A stretch of 64,000 nt of DNA from Hygrophila difformis (GCA_030278955.1 JAOANR010000005.1:29999849-30063848), one strand, 5' to 3'. Positions 11,836-24,170 are shown, counted from the stretch's first letter. Notes: generated from the letters alone by a model not told the origin. Program-made: numbers and translations.

Positions 11836-14800
11836 TCTATATAATAAATCCTGAATACTTTTTGGCTTGTGCAGACTGTATTGTCCTTATTTAATATAAC
11901 TAAATCTTTTTAATCTTTAGGGTTTTATCAGTAATTATACCACTATTTTTTAATCTATGGCTACAATTAATCCACGTTAGCGCTGATTAATCATACATGA
12001 TACATGTCAGCGCTGATTAATTATACTTGTCATATCATCAACTTTTAATACTATATTTAGATCATAAATCTATAATATATTATAAAAAAATCTTTTAGAA
12101 AATCTTTCTATATATTTTCAAAAGATATAAATTTTAAACAAATTATAATATATTTGATGGTTAATAAATATTTAATTAAACCCGTATATTATAAATTTTT
12201 TAATAATATATATATATATTCAATATTATATTAGTTGTATTAAAATTTGAGCCTAAAGTATTTTTTTGCTATACTTTTTGCTATATTAGTTGTATTTTTT
12301 TGCTATAATATATTCAATATTATACTTTTTAATAAAGTATTTTTTTGCTATGCACAACCTATACAAGCTGGAGAAAGACTAAAGTATTAATAAGTATTCA
12401 TCTAAATCAATATAATAAATAAAAAATTTAATTAATTCTAACCATACTTTAGTTAATTTATCGAAATATATATTTAAAAGAAAATACTCCGCTATAGAAA
12501 ATTTTAATCAAATTTTAATCCTAATTTTTGGTATTAGGTTTTATTTTGAATTTAATTCTTATCATAATAAAATAATTCTTGGAGAAACCGGATATCCCCA
12601 AGCCACACGGACAATTAAGGGTGTCTCTCCTAAAGCAGTTTTTTTGCATACACAAAGCTCTAACACGAGATCTTGCTTAAGCAACTACAGCTCCAATCCA
12701 CTCAAGCCAACTACTGTTGGTCATAAGAAAATAATTTTAATAAACCACATAATATAAAGAAAAACAATTATTCTCAATTGTTTTTTCATGATGTATATGT
12801 TTCTAATTTTTGTTCATCTAAACTCAGCTCCATTGCAACTTCATTCGAAATAAAAATCAAATTCCTTTGATGTCGTCTGTTCTTCTATATATAGTTGATC
12901 ATCTTCCTATTCCACCGACCAGTGTCGCTTGATGCTCACCTACCCCACAAGGTATAGCACCCCCAAACCTCTTTTATAGTTTTATATATTTGTTTATAAA
13001 GTAACTTTTAATAGATTACTCACATGTGATCTTTATTTGCAATATTCCAGGTGAATAAGAGTGCAAATATAAGTAGTGTTGTCTAATGAATTACGAAATA
13101 TTGATATATGATTTCTATTGTGTCATTTGTTTGTACTTTTATGATTCCCTAAGTAAGAAATGTCGATATCTAATTATTTTTATCCAATTATGTTGGAACC
13201 TCCCTCCCCACGAAATTGAATACCTTCAAAAGGTAATTTAGTGTGTTTTATTGCAAAATATTTGTTTCGGCTTGAAAGCCGCATGTGACTCTCACATGTG
13301 AAACTTATTCAACCCGCAAATGTGAAATTTTGAGTAGAATTTCTATAAATAAAGTGCAAACAGGTTGGTCTGGTTTCTTGAACTTTTATTTATTTATTTA
13401 TTATATTTGTGTCAGACTTTGTTATTGCCCTGAACTGAGTTTAAGAACAAAATATTTGAAAGTAGGAAAGATCGTGACCAATATTCTTTCAGTGGTTTAA
13501 TTGTTGTTTGGGTAAAATGGTGTGTGTTGGGCACGTTAAAGATGGGCAACTCAATATTTGTTTAAAATTATCAATCTTGAAATACCTTAACTGGTTTTTA
13601 CTTTGTTTATTGAGGATATTCAATATCGTGAACTATAAGGTAGCATGAAGATTCTTAAATTGATAACAAGTGTTGATACTATTAAAGAAAATGGAAGTAG
13701 TTCAGTAGTTGTTACAGATAAATGGAAATAACATTGGAAATTAAAACGAGAAGTAAAATGTAAGAATGAAGAGATATGATATGTGATCAACTAATCAAGT
13801 TGTATTGGAATCCAATGCCATGATGGTACTGAGGTAGGAAAAATGTAATTCTCAGAGGCTGTAAATATTGATTGAACTATAATTCTGCTAGCCCTTTATG
13901 TAGGATGGTAATTATTCCAAAAGTCATAGGCATCTCTGTTTCACACAAATTTGGTGCTGCAATGCAAAGCCAGCTCCATTATATACATTTATTGTGTGCA
14001 AATTAGAAACCAAATATGCATTGCATTATTGGAATAATTTTATTCAATTCAAATTTATAAAGAAGTAAGATAAGCGAAAACCCCATTTTAATGTTGGACA
14101 TAAAAGATACTTACAGAACCACCCATTTACTGAAACTTTTACTACTTCTGGAACTCTACCAATTAACTGCTGCTTTATTATTTTTTATTATACATTAACT
14201 AATAATCACCAAAAGTTATAATATTAGGCTTAAAATTTTATGTTAAGAAAAAGAACTCATGTTTTTTTTATATCTTTTAGTGGCATTGAAAAAGAACAAA
14301 TTTAAGTCTCCACATTGTTGATCAAATCATTTTCTATCATCATTGTTATGCTACTTTTGTGGATTTGTGTATATCGCAAACATTAATTTTTTAGATTTCT
14401 GGTGTTTTGTCGGTGCATATTCTAATTTTTTGTTGTTCTGCTACTTTTTCTTGGTTATTATAATTTATTATTAACTAGATATAGTTTTCTTATTTCGGTT
14501 TTGATCATCTTGCAGAAGACGTTGTACTCCAGTTCCTACTGTTGGCCTTACTCTTAAAAACTACATGTTCGGTTTCGAATGCTTGCTGTACTCAGGTGTG
14601 ATTAACTTTAATCTATTTGTATCAATTTGGCGTTGTGATAATTAGTATTTATTAATTATTGGATATAACTTTTATTTTCCCTTTTTTCTCCATTCTCGAT
14701 TTTAATCATCTTGAAGAACACTTTTTGATTGACTTTCGATGATCTTCCTTGGATTTTGATTACACTTTTTGATTTATGGTTGTCAAGAGGGTTCCTCTGG

Positions 14801-15683
14801 CATTTGTAGCATACATTAATTCATGCACATGCTGTTGAAAAATCACTAGAACAAGCATTTGTATATTTCTCAAAAATTGTAGAAAAAGATATTTCCCGGA
14901 ATGTGATCACATATAATGCTATATTGAATGACATGTGCAAAATTGAAAAAGAATATGAAGGTCATAAGCTGCTTTCTGAAATGCAAATGAAATTAATTAG
15001 TTAGCCATGTCTTGAAATTAAAGGATTTGTCTTGAAGGAATTATAACCCTTTCACATATAATGCTATATTGAATGACCTGTGCAAAATTGAAAAAGTAGA
15101 TGAAGGTCATAAGATGCTTTCTGAAATGCAAATGAAATTAATTAGTTAGCCATGTCTTGAAATGAAAGGATTTGTCTTAAAGGAATTATAACCCTTCAAG
15201 TACACATACACCATTTTAATGAATGTGTACTGTCAAGTTGTACAAGGAATTGTTCTATCGATGAATTAAACACGATTCCTTCACATATAGTGCATTATTC
15301 AAACATTTGAGAAAAGACTATCCACCAGTGGCAGCTGAAGTGCTTGAAATTATAATTCTAAAAGATGGAAAGCCCAGCTGAATTAGATAGTTGACATGCT
15401 ATTAGCTTGACAAATAATAAATATTTTCTATTTTAACAATGAAATTCTAAACTCGATTGTTAAACTCTAAACTCCATTGCTCCTCTACTTTTAACTTTCG
15501 AACTCTAAACTTTAAACCATTGCTCAAAACTATCACAATTTAAAACTATCATTCATTATGAATTCTAAATTCTAAACTTCTACATATTTATTTTGTTCAT
15601 CCAATTAAAACAATTATTAGTTCTATTCATAATAAGAAAGAAAGCAACACGCCCGTGCGCAACGCGCGGGTCAAAAAAGCTAG
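11836..15683 (+). mobile_element. Non-autonomous Helitron
   Basis: The 5' end reads TCTATATAATAAATCCTGAA, typical of plant Helitrons, after a host A (11835). The 3' end has a GC-rich hairpin (CCCGTGCGC / GCGCGGG, about 15651-15670), then an A-rich spacer and CTAG at 15680-15683, followed by a host T (15684). This matches the TC...CTRR structure inserted between A and T. No Rep/helicase ORF is present. The element carries PPR-like gene fragments and other unidentified transcribed-looking pieces with splice-like borders. Confidence 0.75.
14838..15400 (+). pseudogene. PPR protein gene fragment captured in the Helitron
   Basis: Translation from 14838 gives a pentatricopeptide-like stretch: NVITYNAILNDMCKIEK followed by EGHKLLSEMQ, then a stop at about 15002. 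This matches the PPR pattern VITYNxLIxGLCKxGKxxEAxxLLxEM. A 145-bp segment (14907-15051) is tandemly duplicated (15052-15196), giving a second copy with MCK changed to LCK and a cleaner VDEGHKMLSEM. A further stretch, KYTYTILMNVYCQ, follows near 15198. Stops and frameshifts make this a pseudogene. In plants full PPR proteins bind organellar RNA; this fragment cannot do so as it stands. Confidence 0.7.
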
Positions 15684-16106
15684 TAATCATAAATGTTTAT
15701 ATATATACATACACATATACTATGACGCGCGGTGTTCGATTTATTATTTTTTAATATTTTAATGAATTTATGTTTTTGAGATACGAGGGAGTTCTTTTGT
15801 CCTAAGGAATAATTTGATGAATAGTGTGTGATCGAATTTCAATTGTATAAGGTAAGGCCATCTTGAATCGAAAATACCAAATTCAAACAGTAAAGGTCAC
15901 ATCAAATAATATTTCGTCTCCAACCAAAAATACTAAACTCAAACATAAAAGAATATTCAACAGAATATTCTCTTTTTACTACTTTATACACTTTTCATAT
16001 ATTACCATAGTATTTATCAAATTTGCAATTTTATCTCCATGTAAAATTCAAACAAAAGTAATGAATAAAAAGGTCCGTTTTATTATTTCAAACAAAAGTC
16101 AAAAAT
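15684..16106. other. AT-rich spacer
   Basis: Between the Helitron 3' end and the next inverted-repeat element. A lysine/asparagine-rich open frame at 15863-16108 has no recognisable domain and looks like chance. Confidence 0.5.
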
Positions 16107-17349
16107 AATAATTGCCAAAAACGTCCGTTTTCTTATCATTTTTGCCCAATCCGTCCCCTTCGAATTTTTGACCCCTATTAGTCCTTTTCGTTTGTTAATT
16201 AAAACCAAATCCGTCCTAAACTCAATAATCCAAGTCAATTAGAGATTTAATGAGAAAATTTGCCAAAAACGTCCATTTTCTTGTCGTTTTGTCCGAATCC
16301 GTCCTCTACAACCCTTACAAATAATTGATTCCAATTGTTGTGACAATTGCATTAAATATATTCTACTTTTATCTGTTATATTTTATTCTTTTTTTATTAT
16401 TATTTTTACAGTCTACATTATAATGTCACAACTACAAGTAAGATGATTTTAATGAATGCCATATTCCAATGTCAAATATCCCATCAACGTCTTTCTTAAA
16501 AATAAAAATATATGGCAAACGAATAACACTAAATCTTACTCACTACTACTCTTACTAATCACAACTCCCTTGCTCGTTAAAAAAAAAAAAATCAACCATG
16601 TTGGAATTTGGATGGCAGATCAAGACGTTGGGAATGATACTTCATTTCAATAATACAAAAAATGGGGCAATAATCAACTCTAAGCAAGTAAGTTTACAAC
16701 CTCTGACTACTTCATTTCTTTTAATATTTGAATGCTCCATAGATTTATCCGCTCTCTGAAATGCCTCCTTCACATTGAGAAATTTCCATACCCAATTCTT
16801 TATTTGCTTGGGTGACAACTCCACTAGTTTGTCATTGAGTCCTCATTGGTTGTGTCAATAGTTACATGTTCATTTTTATTTTGAAGGAATACATCGTTGG
16901 AATACGTAATTTCGAACCGAATGTTTGATTGCATTATAATGAGAATATGTAATACATCTAATTAAATAAGTTTCTTGATATTTGACAGGGGAATATGATA
17001 TGCATTGAAAATATCTTACTTGTAGTTGTGACAGTATGATGTAGACTGTAAAAATAAAAAAATAATAAAAAAAATAGAATACACAAAAGTAGAATATATG
17101 TAATGCAATTGTCACAATAGTTGAAGCCAATTTATTTGCAAGGGTTGTAGAGGGCGGATTCGGACAAAGCGACAAGAAAATGAACGTTATTGGCAAAATT
17201 TTCGATTAAATCTCTAATTGACTTGGATTAATGAGTTTAGGACGGATTTGGTTTTAATTAACAAACGAAAAGGACTAATAGGGGCCAAAAATTCGAAGCG
17301 GACTGATCGGACAAAAATGATAAGAAAAAGGACGATATTGGCAATTATT
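16107..17349. mobile_element. Foldback-like element with about 380-bp inverted arms
   Basis: The left arm (16107 to about 16490) and right arm (about 16970 to 17349) are inverted copies over nearly 380 bp. Shared blocks include ATTGCCA at the tips, AACGTCC, AATCCGTCCTAAACTCA and TCACAACTACAAGTAAGAT with their complements. The 480-bp centre has no conserved ORF. Arms this long fit MULE-type or foldback elements. No convincing target duplication was found. Confidence 0.7.
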
Positions 17350-17375
17350 CCTGAATAAAAATTACTATGTAAATA

Positions 17376-17639
17376 CTTCCTATGTTTTCAATAATTGAAA
17401 CATTTCTATATTTCACGCAATTTAATAAAAAATTTTAATGTCAATATTTTTAATTGTATAAAATAAAAATTATAAAAATTTGATAATATAAATCTAGCGA
17501 TTAGACGAATCCAACAAGATCTCATTTAATTATGTTTTATCTTATATAACTGTGTTAAAAATATAATCAATATGATCAAAGTTACTGAATAAATAATAAC
17601 AACTATGTCAATGTCTCATTTATTTAAAGATGGAGGGAG
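17376..17639. mobile_element. Stowaway MITE
   Basis: Left end CTTCCTATGTTTTC after TA (17374-17375); right end GATGGAGGGAG before TA (17640-17641). The interior carries the shared block on the opposite strand (GACGAATCCAACAAGATCTC). Confidence 0.8.
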
Positions 17640-17931
17640 TATTAATATAAAAATATTGATTGTTAAAAACAAAGTAAATTATCATTGTAAATTGAGGGTA
17701 TTTTTGTGTATTTATTACATAAAATTGATATTAAAGCATTTAAAAACGAGACAATTTGATAATAAAAACTACTTATAAAAAACGTCAACCACTTAATAGA
17801 AAATAAAATTACATTACATCATTTCAAATAACCTAAAACAACTGCATACCATCATTTCTAAAACACACTAGCAATCTTATTGGAACATATTGATTTAAAG
17901 AAACAAAAAACATACTACAAATAAACATTAG

Positions 17932-19496
17932 TCAATGATTGATATTAAAATGCTCCTCCCACTTGTGTTCAATAAGTGCATTTCGTAGCGCGAGATGAGC
18001 TTCTTTATTTCTTATTGCTCGATACCGGGAAACATTTTCATTCGAAGTCATTTCAACATCCAGGGGTGGTGTCTCAACTTGAACGTCTATTGGTGCATCA
18101 AAGTCATGTTCATCATCAACTATCATATTATGTAGAATATTACACGTAGTCATTAAATCATGCAACACTTCTTTTCTCAAATAACGTGCAGATCCTGCTA
18201 TGATAGCAAGGTGGAACTCTGAATGCACGTTCGACATCTTTTCTGCATGCTTCTTGCCTCATTGCAACATTCATTTTTTTTCCAATGTGTGTGGTTCATG
18301 GATTGTTTGCACACCGGGTAGACCATTTCGGATATATACTATCAGCTAAATAATAACTCATATTGTATTCTTTTCCTCGAATTATATAATTATCTGAAGG
18401 AGCAATACCTTGTGTGATGTTATAAAAAGGATTGAATGACTCCAGCACATTGATATCATTGTTGGTGCCTGGCAAGCCAAAATAAACATGACATATCCAA
18501 AGATCGTAATCTGTTATAGCTTCAAGAATGATTGTTGGTCTTCCACTACGTCTAGCATACTGACCAGCCATCTTGTAGGACAATTTTTTCATCTCCAGTA
18601 CATACTCCCTCCATCCCACAATAATGTTCCCATTTCATTTCTGCACACAATCCAATGCACTTTTTAAATTGTTAATATCTCAAAATATATACAAGTAGAA
18701 ATTATGTAAAATATATATTCTAAAACTATACGATTAGACGAATCTAACAAGACCGAACTCGACTATTTTTTTCAAATATATAATTACAATAATATCGAGT
18801 CAAAGTTGAACAATTAACAGTGTCAAAAAGTCAAATGGGAACATTATTATGAGACGGAGGGAGTACAATCTAGGATCCCTAGCATTCCTGGAAACCCACG
18901 TTTACTGCCAACATGGAGTAGCCGAGAAATATCAGCCGCTGTTGGTGCTCTCAAGTATTGCCCCGTAAAAATTTCCTTGATCGCTTTACAAAAACTTTCA
19001 TGCTTTCAATTGCAGTAGACTCGCCTATTTTGATATATTTATCTGTGACATCTGTTGGTGAATCATATGCTAGCATACGAAACACTGTCGTTATTTTTTG
19101 TAGAGGCGATAATCCTAGTCTATCACTTCCATCCACACGTTGTTGGAAGTAGTGATCATGATCTTTAACAGCATCAACAATGCGAATGAACAATGATCGA
19201 GACATTCGATATCTTCTGCGAAACATAGCATCATTGTACAATGGATTATCTAAAAAATAATCATTGAACAACCTATGATGGGCAGCCTCCCGATGACGAT
19301 TGACAAAAATGTGGACTGAAACTGAACCACCATATGTTGGTTCATGATGATGTTGAATCGCCTCAAGGAACATGTTGTTATTGGAGATGACACAATATAT
19401 CATGGCTTGCCTCTCTCGGAAATAATTTATTATTTGCATATTTTCATCATCTTCTGAAGAAGAGAAAAATGATGAATTACCAAAGGAAAAATTCAT
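17932..19496 (-). pseudogene. PIF/Harbinger (HARBI1-like) transposase, broken
   Basis: Reads right to left. The N-terminal part (19496-18951) has PLYNDAMFRRRYRMSRSLF and LSPLQKITTVFRMLAYDSP, hallmarks of plant Harbinger transposases. The catalytic part (about 18619-18296) has YDLWICHVYFGLPGTNNDIN, holding one DDE aspartate. The C-terminal part (18237-17932) has KEVLHDLMTTCNILHNMIVDDE. A Stowaway MITE splits the gene just before the DDE core, and frameshifts or stops separate all three blocks. The usual SIDCMHW region with the first catalytic aspartate is lost or disrupted. It cannot make an active enzyme. It pairs with the divergent Myb-like ORF at 24171-25055. Confidence 0.88.
18605..18863. 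mobile_element. Stowaway MITE inside the Harbinger transposase
   Basis: Ends CTCCCTCCATCCCAC and GAGACGGAGGGAG, TA on both sides (18603-18604, 18864-18865), 259 bp. It interrupts the transposase coding sequence, so it arrived after that ORF existed here. Confidence 0.92.
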
Positions 19497-19955
19497 ATTT
19501 TAGAAGAGCAAATAAGAAGATAGAGATATAATGTTGTAGGTAATGATTTTTCGATGTTGAAAAACGTAGAATAAATAAAGGTTTGTGGAGTGAATAATGT
19601 GGTCCAATTCATCTTGTAGTATTCGTCCTTGTGTGTGGTGTATCAAATTAAATCCATTTATTGTCAAGTCCTTCATTGTGTAGAGTATTGTCACATCTGT
19701 GTTTTTCTATGTATTGTCAAGTTCATTAAAATCCTTGAATTAATTGGAGTCTTTGTCAAGAAGTGCATTGTGTAGTGTATTGTCACATCCATGCTATTTT
19801 CCATTGTAGTATCAAATCCGAAATAAAGGGGATGTCTTGTAGTGTTTTGTAGTCTTTTAAAAAGATAAAGGGGGAAGAGAATAAAAATGTATATCAAATT
19901 AAAAGTCATGAATTGTCAAATCTACTAAAAGCTATGAATTGTCGAATCGAACAGG

Positions 19956-20957
19956 TTGTGGAGTCAACTTTGGAAGATTAAAAGTCCGATGAAGGTAAAG
20001 TTACTCGTGTGGAAGGTGCTCAACCATGCACTACCAGTAAGGGAGGTGTTGCTAAGCCGGGGATGTCTACAGAACTCAAGCGACCTATGCCCCTTCTGCG
20101 AGAAGGAAGGAGAGTCGATTAATCACTTATTTTGCAGATGTGAGTTTGCTGTTTCATTATGGTATCAAGGACTTGCATGGTTCGGATTGGAGTGGGCTAT
20201 ACCAGGGGAGGTAGAATGTCTGGTGGCTTGGTGGCTGAACTGTAGTTGGAATCATAACAAAAGGGAGGTTTGGAAGGTCACTTGCATGGCCATATTCTGG
20301 ACCATCTGGAACTCTAGGAACGGGGTAATCTTTAGGGATCATCGTATTGACAAGAAAGCAGCGGTGGAAGTTGTCAAATGGAGAGTGTGGAGTTGGTGGA
20401 AAGCGGTGAACAGTGGTATAGATATGGGCCAGTGTGTGATGGAGTTAAACTTTCCGGAAGGGTTATTTGTGTCAAGGAGCCAGAGATTTGTTACACCACG
20501 AAGGGGTTTGAGTTGGGTGCGACCGGAAAAGGGCTGGTGGAAAATTAACACGGATGGTTCTTCTTTTGGTAATCCAGGACCGGCGGGGATTGGAGGGGTC
20601 ATAAGAGATGAAACGGGGGTGGTTATATTCATACTCTCAGATTCCATTGGGGTTTCAGATTCTGCAGATGCAGAGTTGAAAGCAGTAAGTAGAGTATGTA
20701 CGGCTCTTATTCGGGACCAAGGATTCCCTTTACCAAGGTTAGTATTCGAATGTGATTCGCGTAACATTGTTACATGGTTTACAGAATTGAGAACGGTCCC
20801 CTGGAGATTTCATGAGCTCCTTGGACCTATTGCTTCGGTAATAAGGCATGCCGGGGAGATTAGATTCCAACATATTTGGAGGGAAAGAAATACAATGGCG
20901 GATCAATGGGCGAAGGCAGGGGCGGCAGGGGAGGGAAAGGTTGAGACATGGTTTTGA
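19956..20957 (+). pseudogene. LINE ORF2 C-terminus: zinc-binding RT domain plus RNase H
   Basis: An uninterrupted 333-codon frame. The first 100 residues match the plant zf-RVT module: WKIKSPMKVKLLVWKVLNHA and the cysteine/histidine set CPFC...INHLFCRCEFA. Residues from about 195 match the plant RNase H family: KINTDGSSFGNPGPAGIGGV with the first catalytic Asp, ADAELKAV with Glu, ECDSRNIV with Asp, and RERNTMADQWAK with the last acidic position. The frame begins with TTG at the truncation point, not a real start. Reverse transcriptase core and endonuclease are missing, so this is a dead fragment despite the intact reading frame. Confidence 0.9.
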
Positions 20958-22938
20958 AGAGGGGAAAAGAGTTGTGTAATCAGGCCATTTTATCAGGCCA
21001 GGTCACAGGCTGCGCAAGGGGAACGATACGTTCAGTGCTTATGATATTATTGTAGAGGAGGCTGTTAACTTGCTGCGGATTTTTGGGTGATGTCTGGAGC
21101 AGGTGGGGAAAGCCAAATTGAAGAGTGGTACTAATTTGGATGAAGATCGCACGCTCGGGTTGACTTGTTCGATGGAGGGCACTGAATTAATCCCTTCTTG
21201 ATTGATTAACATATTTTTATTGCTCTTGCCCCTCCCCCGTTTTTTGCAGGCACAGAAGGTGTTTTGGGAATGGCGGGTACATGGGTGGGCGGAACAAATC
21301 CAGCAATGGTAACTGAAGTGGTTTGGGAGGCTCATGGTGGTAGAGGATGGCGATTCGGGATGATGAGGACGAAAGCATTATGGGAACTTAATAGTTGATG
21401 AAGCCAGAGAATAGCTAATCATGAAGCCGGATGCTGATGATGACGTGCTGATGCTCTCAGAAAATGGTCACGAGATAATTTTGCAAGAAGAACCACAAGG
21501 ACAACTGAAACTCTCTAATGGCGTAAGAAAGGATTTGAGCGAACTCGGATGCGCATAAAGGTGATGTTAAATTTGACTCTCCAAAATTTGTTGTGTAACG
21601 CATATTGAGCCTGCTATGTTCTCGAAGGTGCAAGGAAGATGATAAGGGTATCTGGACATTTCTCTAATCTTGCTTTGGCCTTTAATTCCCTAGTTTCCAC
21701 CTCCTACCTATGAGTCACCTGCTAGTGTTACCATTCTTTCTTTCATCGCATTTACCTTAAACCCATGTAGCCCTTGGATATATAGGTTCTTCTATGCATT
21801 GCTACTTAAATCCGTTTTGGTGCGGCGAAGGGGTAAACATCTAGTTGGGGCGTTGGGGGATCACATGGAAAGGAAATGATGAACAGTATGGTGAGTAGGT
21901 TGGTGTTTGATTTGGCAGTTTGGGATTTCATTGATGGGATATTAGAGTGAATAAGAGTGAAAAAAAAAAAACACAAAATAATAAAAAAAAAGAATAAAAA
22001 CAATAATAATAAAGAAGTAGTACAAGATACAGATGAATTCCACAAAGCTAGGGAAGCAGGATATGAAATTGTGGCGGGTTGCAATACAGTGTAGGCCTGG
22101 TTCTATGAAGAGATTGGGGACAGCGAAGAGGTTATTAAAATGGAATATGTAGAGGGTAAATTTTGGTTGGGAGACTTGGATGTTTGCTGTGCTCTATGCA
22201 TTAAGTGAGGATTGTTTTGGAGCTAACCTTGTAGTGGTTAGGAAGCGACATCAAGCTCTGGATTATAATGGATGCAATGCATAGATGGTCCTTCTATCCA
22301 CCTCTTTGTTACCTCAATATTTATCTAGCCTACATTGTGCTGCCCTTCCTACTCCCTACCATACTCTGACTTCACAGATGGTCCTTCCCTTCTCACCGCT
22401 TGCTGCCTTTATCCTTATATTGCCTACATTTCGTTTCTCTAATTGAGTCCCTTTGATTCGTTGCACCTGTTTTTTCGACTAATTAGGCAGGGGAGATGTG
22501 ATAACACAGCAAATGCATGGATTGTCTTTTTTCACATCACTCATATGCCTTATGGCCTGCTCATGTTGATTGTAATAGTAACTGTTCCGATGCCATTTAA
22601 AAAAAAAAAAAAAATCGGTTGCTCCCTGTCGACGATTATACGAGAAAGAAGCTTAAGGATGGAGTCGCGTAAGGCCTGGACGGAATCCCTGTGGCTTACT
22701 CTCCCCATTGGGGCTAAGAAAGGGGATGCTGGCGGGTGGAGAGTTGAAGCATGGTTTGGAATACGGAGCTGCTATGATTGCTCTCATATTGTATGGCTGA
22801 AGATTGGGGGGTGTCTTACTAAGTCGTACATACCTCTTGGGACTTTTGCCAATGATTTTGCCAATGATTTAAGAAGGTTTGGGCGAAGGACGCTGAATTG
22901 GATAATAAAGCTGCTGCTTCATTTTGACATGCTCGGTC
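20958..22938 (+). other. LINE 3' region, non-coding
   Basis: G-rich sequence downstream of the RNase H stop. It has A-rich tracts at 21961-22015 and 22600-22615. A frame at 22443-22988 crosses an A-tract and enters a MITE, so it is not a gene. Confidence 0.5.
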
Positions 22939-23182
22939 TAGGGGTGATCGAGTATCGAGTATCGAGCTTGAACAGTAACAAAACTTAAAGTTCAAGCTCG
23001 AATTTAACTAGGCTATATAGTATATAATTTGAATTTTAATTGGCAGTTTTACTTATTATGTTGCAAAATATAAGTTTGTTAGGCTTAAGAAAGCTTAAGT
23101 TGTATCTAATAGTTTTTCTATTTTTATACTTTTAAAATTTAATAGTCTAATCGAGTATCGAGTCGAGTATTCCTCACCCCTA
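22939..23182. mobile_element. hAT-type MITE nested in the LINE
   Basis: Ends TAGGGGTGATCGAG and the complementary CACCCCTA. A perfect 8-bp duplication, GCTCGGTC, lies at 22931-22938 and 23183-23190. Subterminal GAGTATCGAGTCGAG-like repeats occur at both ends. Length 244 bp. Confidence 0.95.
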
Positions 23183-24170
23183 GCTCGGTCTTGTTTTTGT
23201 GATCCTTTCTTGATCCTTAAATTGGTGTTTTGATGTGGATTGTCAGGTTATGTAGCCTTGTGTTACCTTGTTTCTGTGGTTTTGTCTTTGTAGTTGTGGA
23301 GGTGCCAACTTTTGACTATGGATACAAAATCTTATTACTCTCAAAAAAAACTATATATTGTCAAGCCCATTAAAATCCTTGAATTAATTGGAGTCTTTAT
23401 CAAGAAGTACATTGTGTAGTGTATTTTCACATCCGTGCTCTTTACCATTGTTGTATTAATCCGAAATAAAGAGGATTTCTTGTAGTGTTTTGTAATCTTT
23501 TAAAAGATAAAGGGAGAAGAGATTAAAGATGTATATCAAATTAAAAGTAATGAATTATTAAATCTACTAAAAGCCGTGAATTAAAATCCATGTATTGTCA
23601 AGTCCATTAAAATCCTTGAATTAATTGAAGTCTTTGTCATCCGTGCTTTTTCATGTATTGTCAAGTCCATTAAAATCCTTGAATTAATTGGGGTCATTGT
23701 CAAGAAGTGCATTGTGTAGTGTATTGTCATATCCCTGTTCTTTTCCGATGTAGTATCAAATCTGAAATAAAGAGGATGTCTTGTAGTATTTTGTAGTCTT
23801 TTAAAGAAATAAAGGGGGAAGAGATTAAAAATGTATATCAAATTAAAATTCATGAAAGGTCAAATCTATTCAAAGCTATAAATTAAAATCCATTTATTGT
23901 CAAATCCTTGTGTAGTGTAATGTCAAGTCCTTGTGTAGTGTAATGTCAAATCCATGCTTTTGCATTATAGTATCTCATCCGGAATAAATGAAGTAGAAAA
24001 ATGTGTTCGCATTGTAACAAGCTCTTTGTGTTTTAATGATCTATAAATAGATGTGTTGTCGGCGACATATCATTCACAAGCTTACAACATTTAACTTTTT
24101 TTTTTGTATCACACTTCACTATTTTACTTATTAAAATTAAAATTTAATCCGATCATCGTCTGACAATCAA

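Larger units (their letters stand above)
19950..23350 (+). mobile_element. 5'-truncated LINE-type retrotransposon with A-rich 3' ends
   Basis: The sequence starts within the reverse-transcriptase C-terminal region and continues through a zinc-finger and RNase H module to a long untranslated tail. Two A-tracts mark possible 3' ends, at about 22600-22615 and 23342-23350, so two retroposed pieces may be joined. A possible diverged target duplication is CTATGAATTGTC (about 19933) and CTATATATTGTC (about 23351). Lack of the upstream ORFs is typical 5' truncation. Confidence 0.75.
19640..23965. repeat. About 270-bp tandem repeat between Harbinger ORFs, split by a LINE
   Basis: Units contain TTGTCAAGTCCATTAAAATC, GTGTAGTGTATTGTCA, AAATCCGAAATAAAG and GTCTTTTAAA in the same order. 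One copy is at about 19650-19945, another at 23352-23590, a third at 23590-23890 and a partial one at 23880-23965. The LINE at 19950-23350 sits between the first and second. These lie between the divergent transposase and Myb-like ORFs, where a shared promoter is expected. Confidence 0.8.

Noticed and set aside
20339..20767. A 142-codon minus-strand frame in the LINE
   Set aside because: Antisense to the RNase H domain, which has clear family motifs on the plus strand.
22443..22988. A 181-codon plus-strand frame in the LINE tail
   Set aside because: It crosses an A-tract (translated as a Lys run) and ends inside a hAT MITE; no domain.
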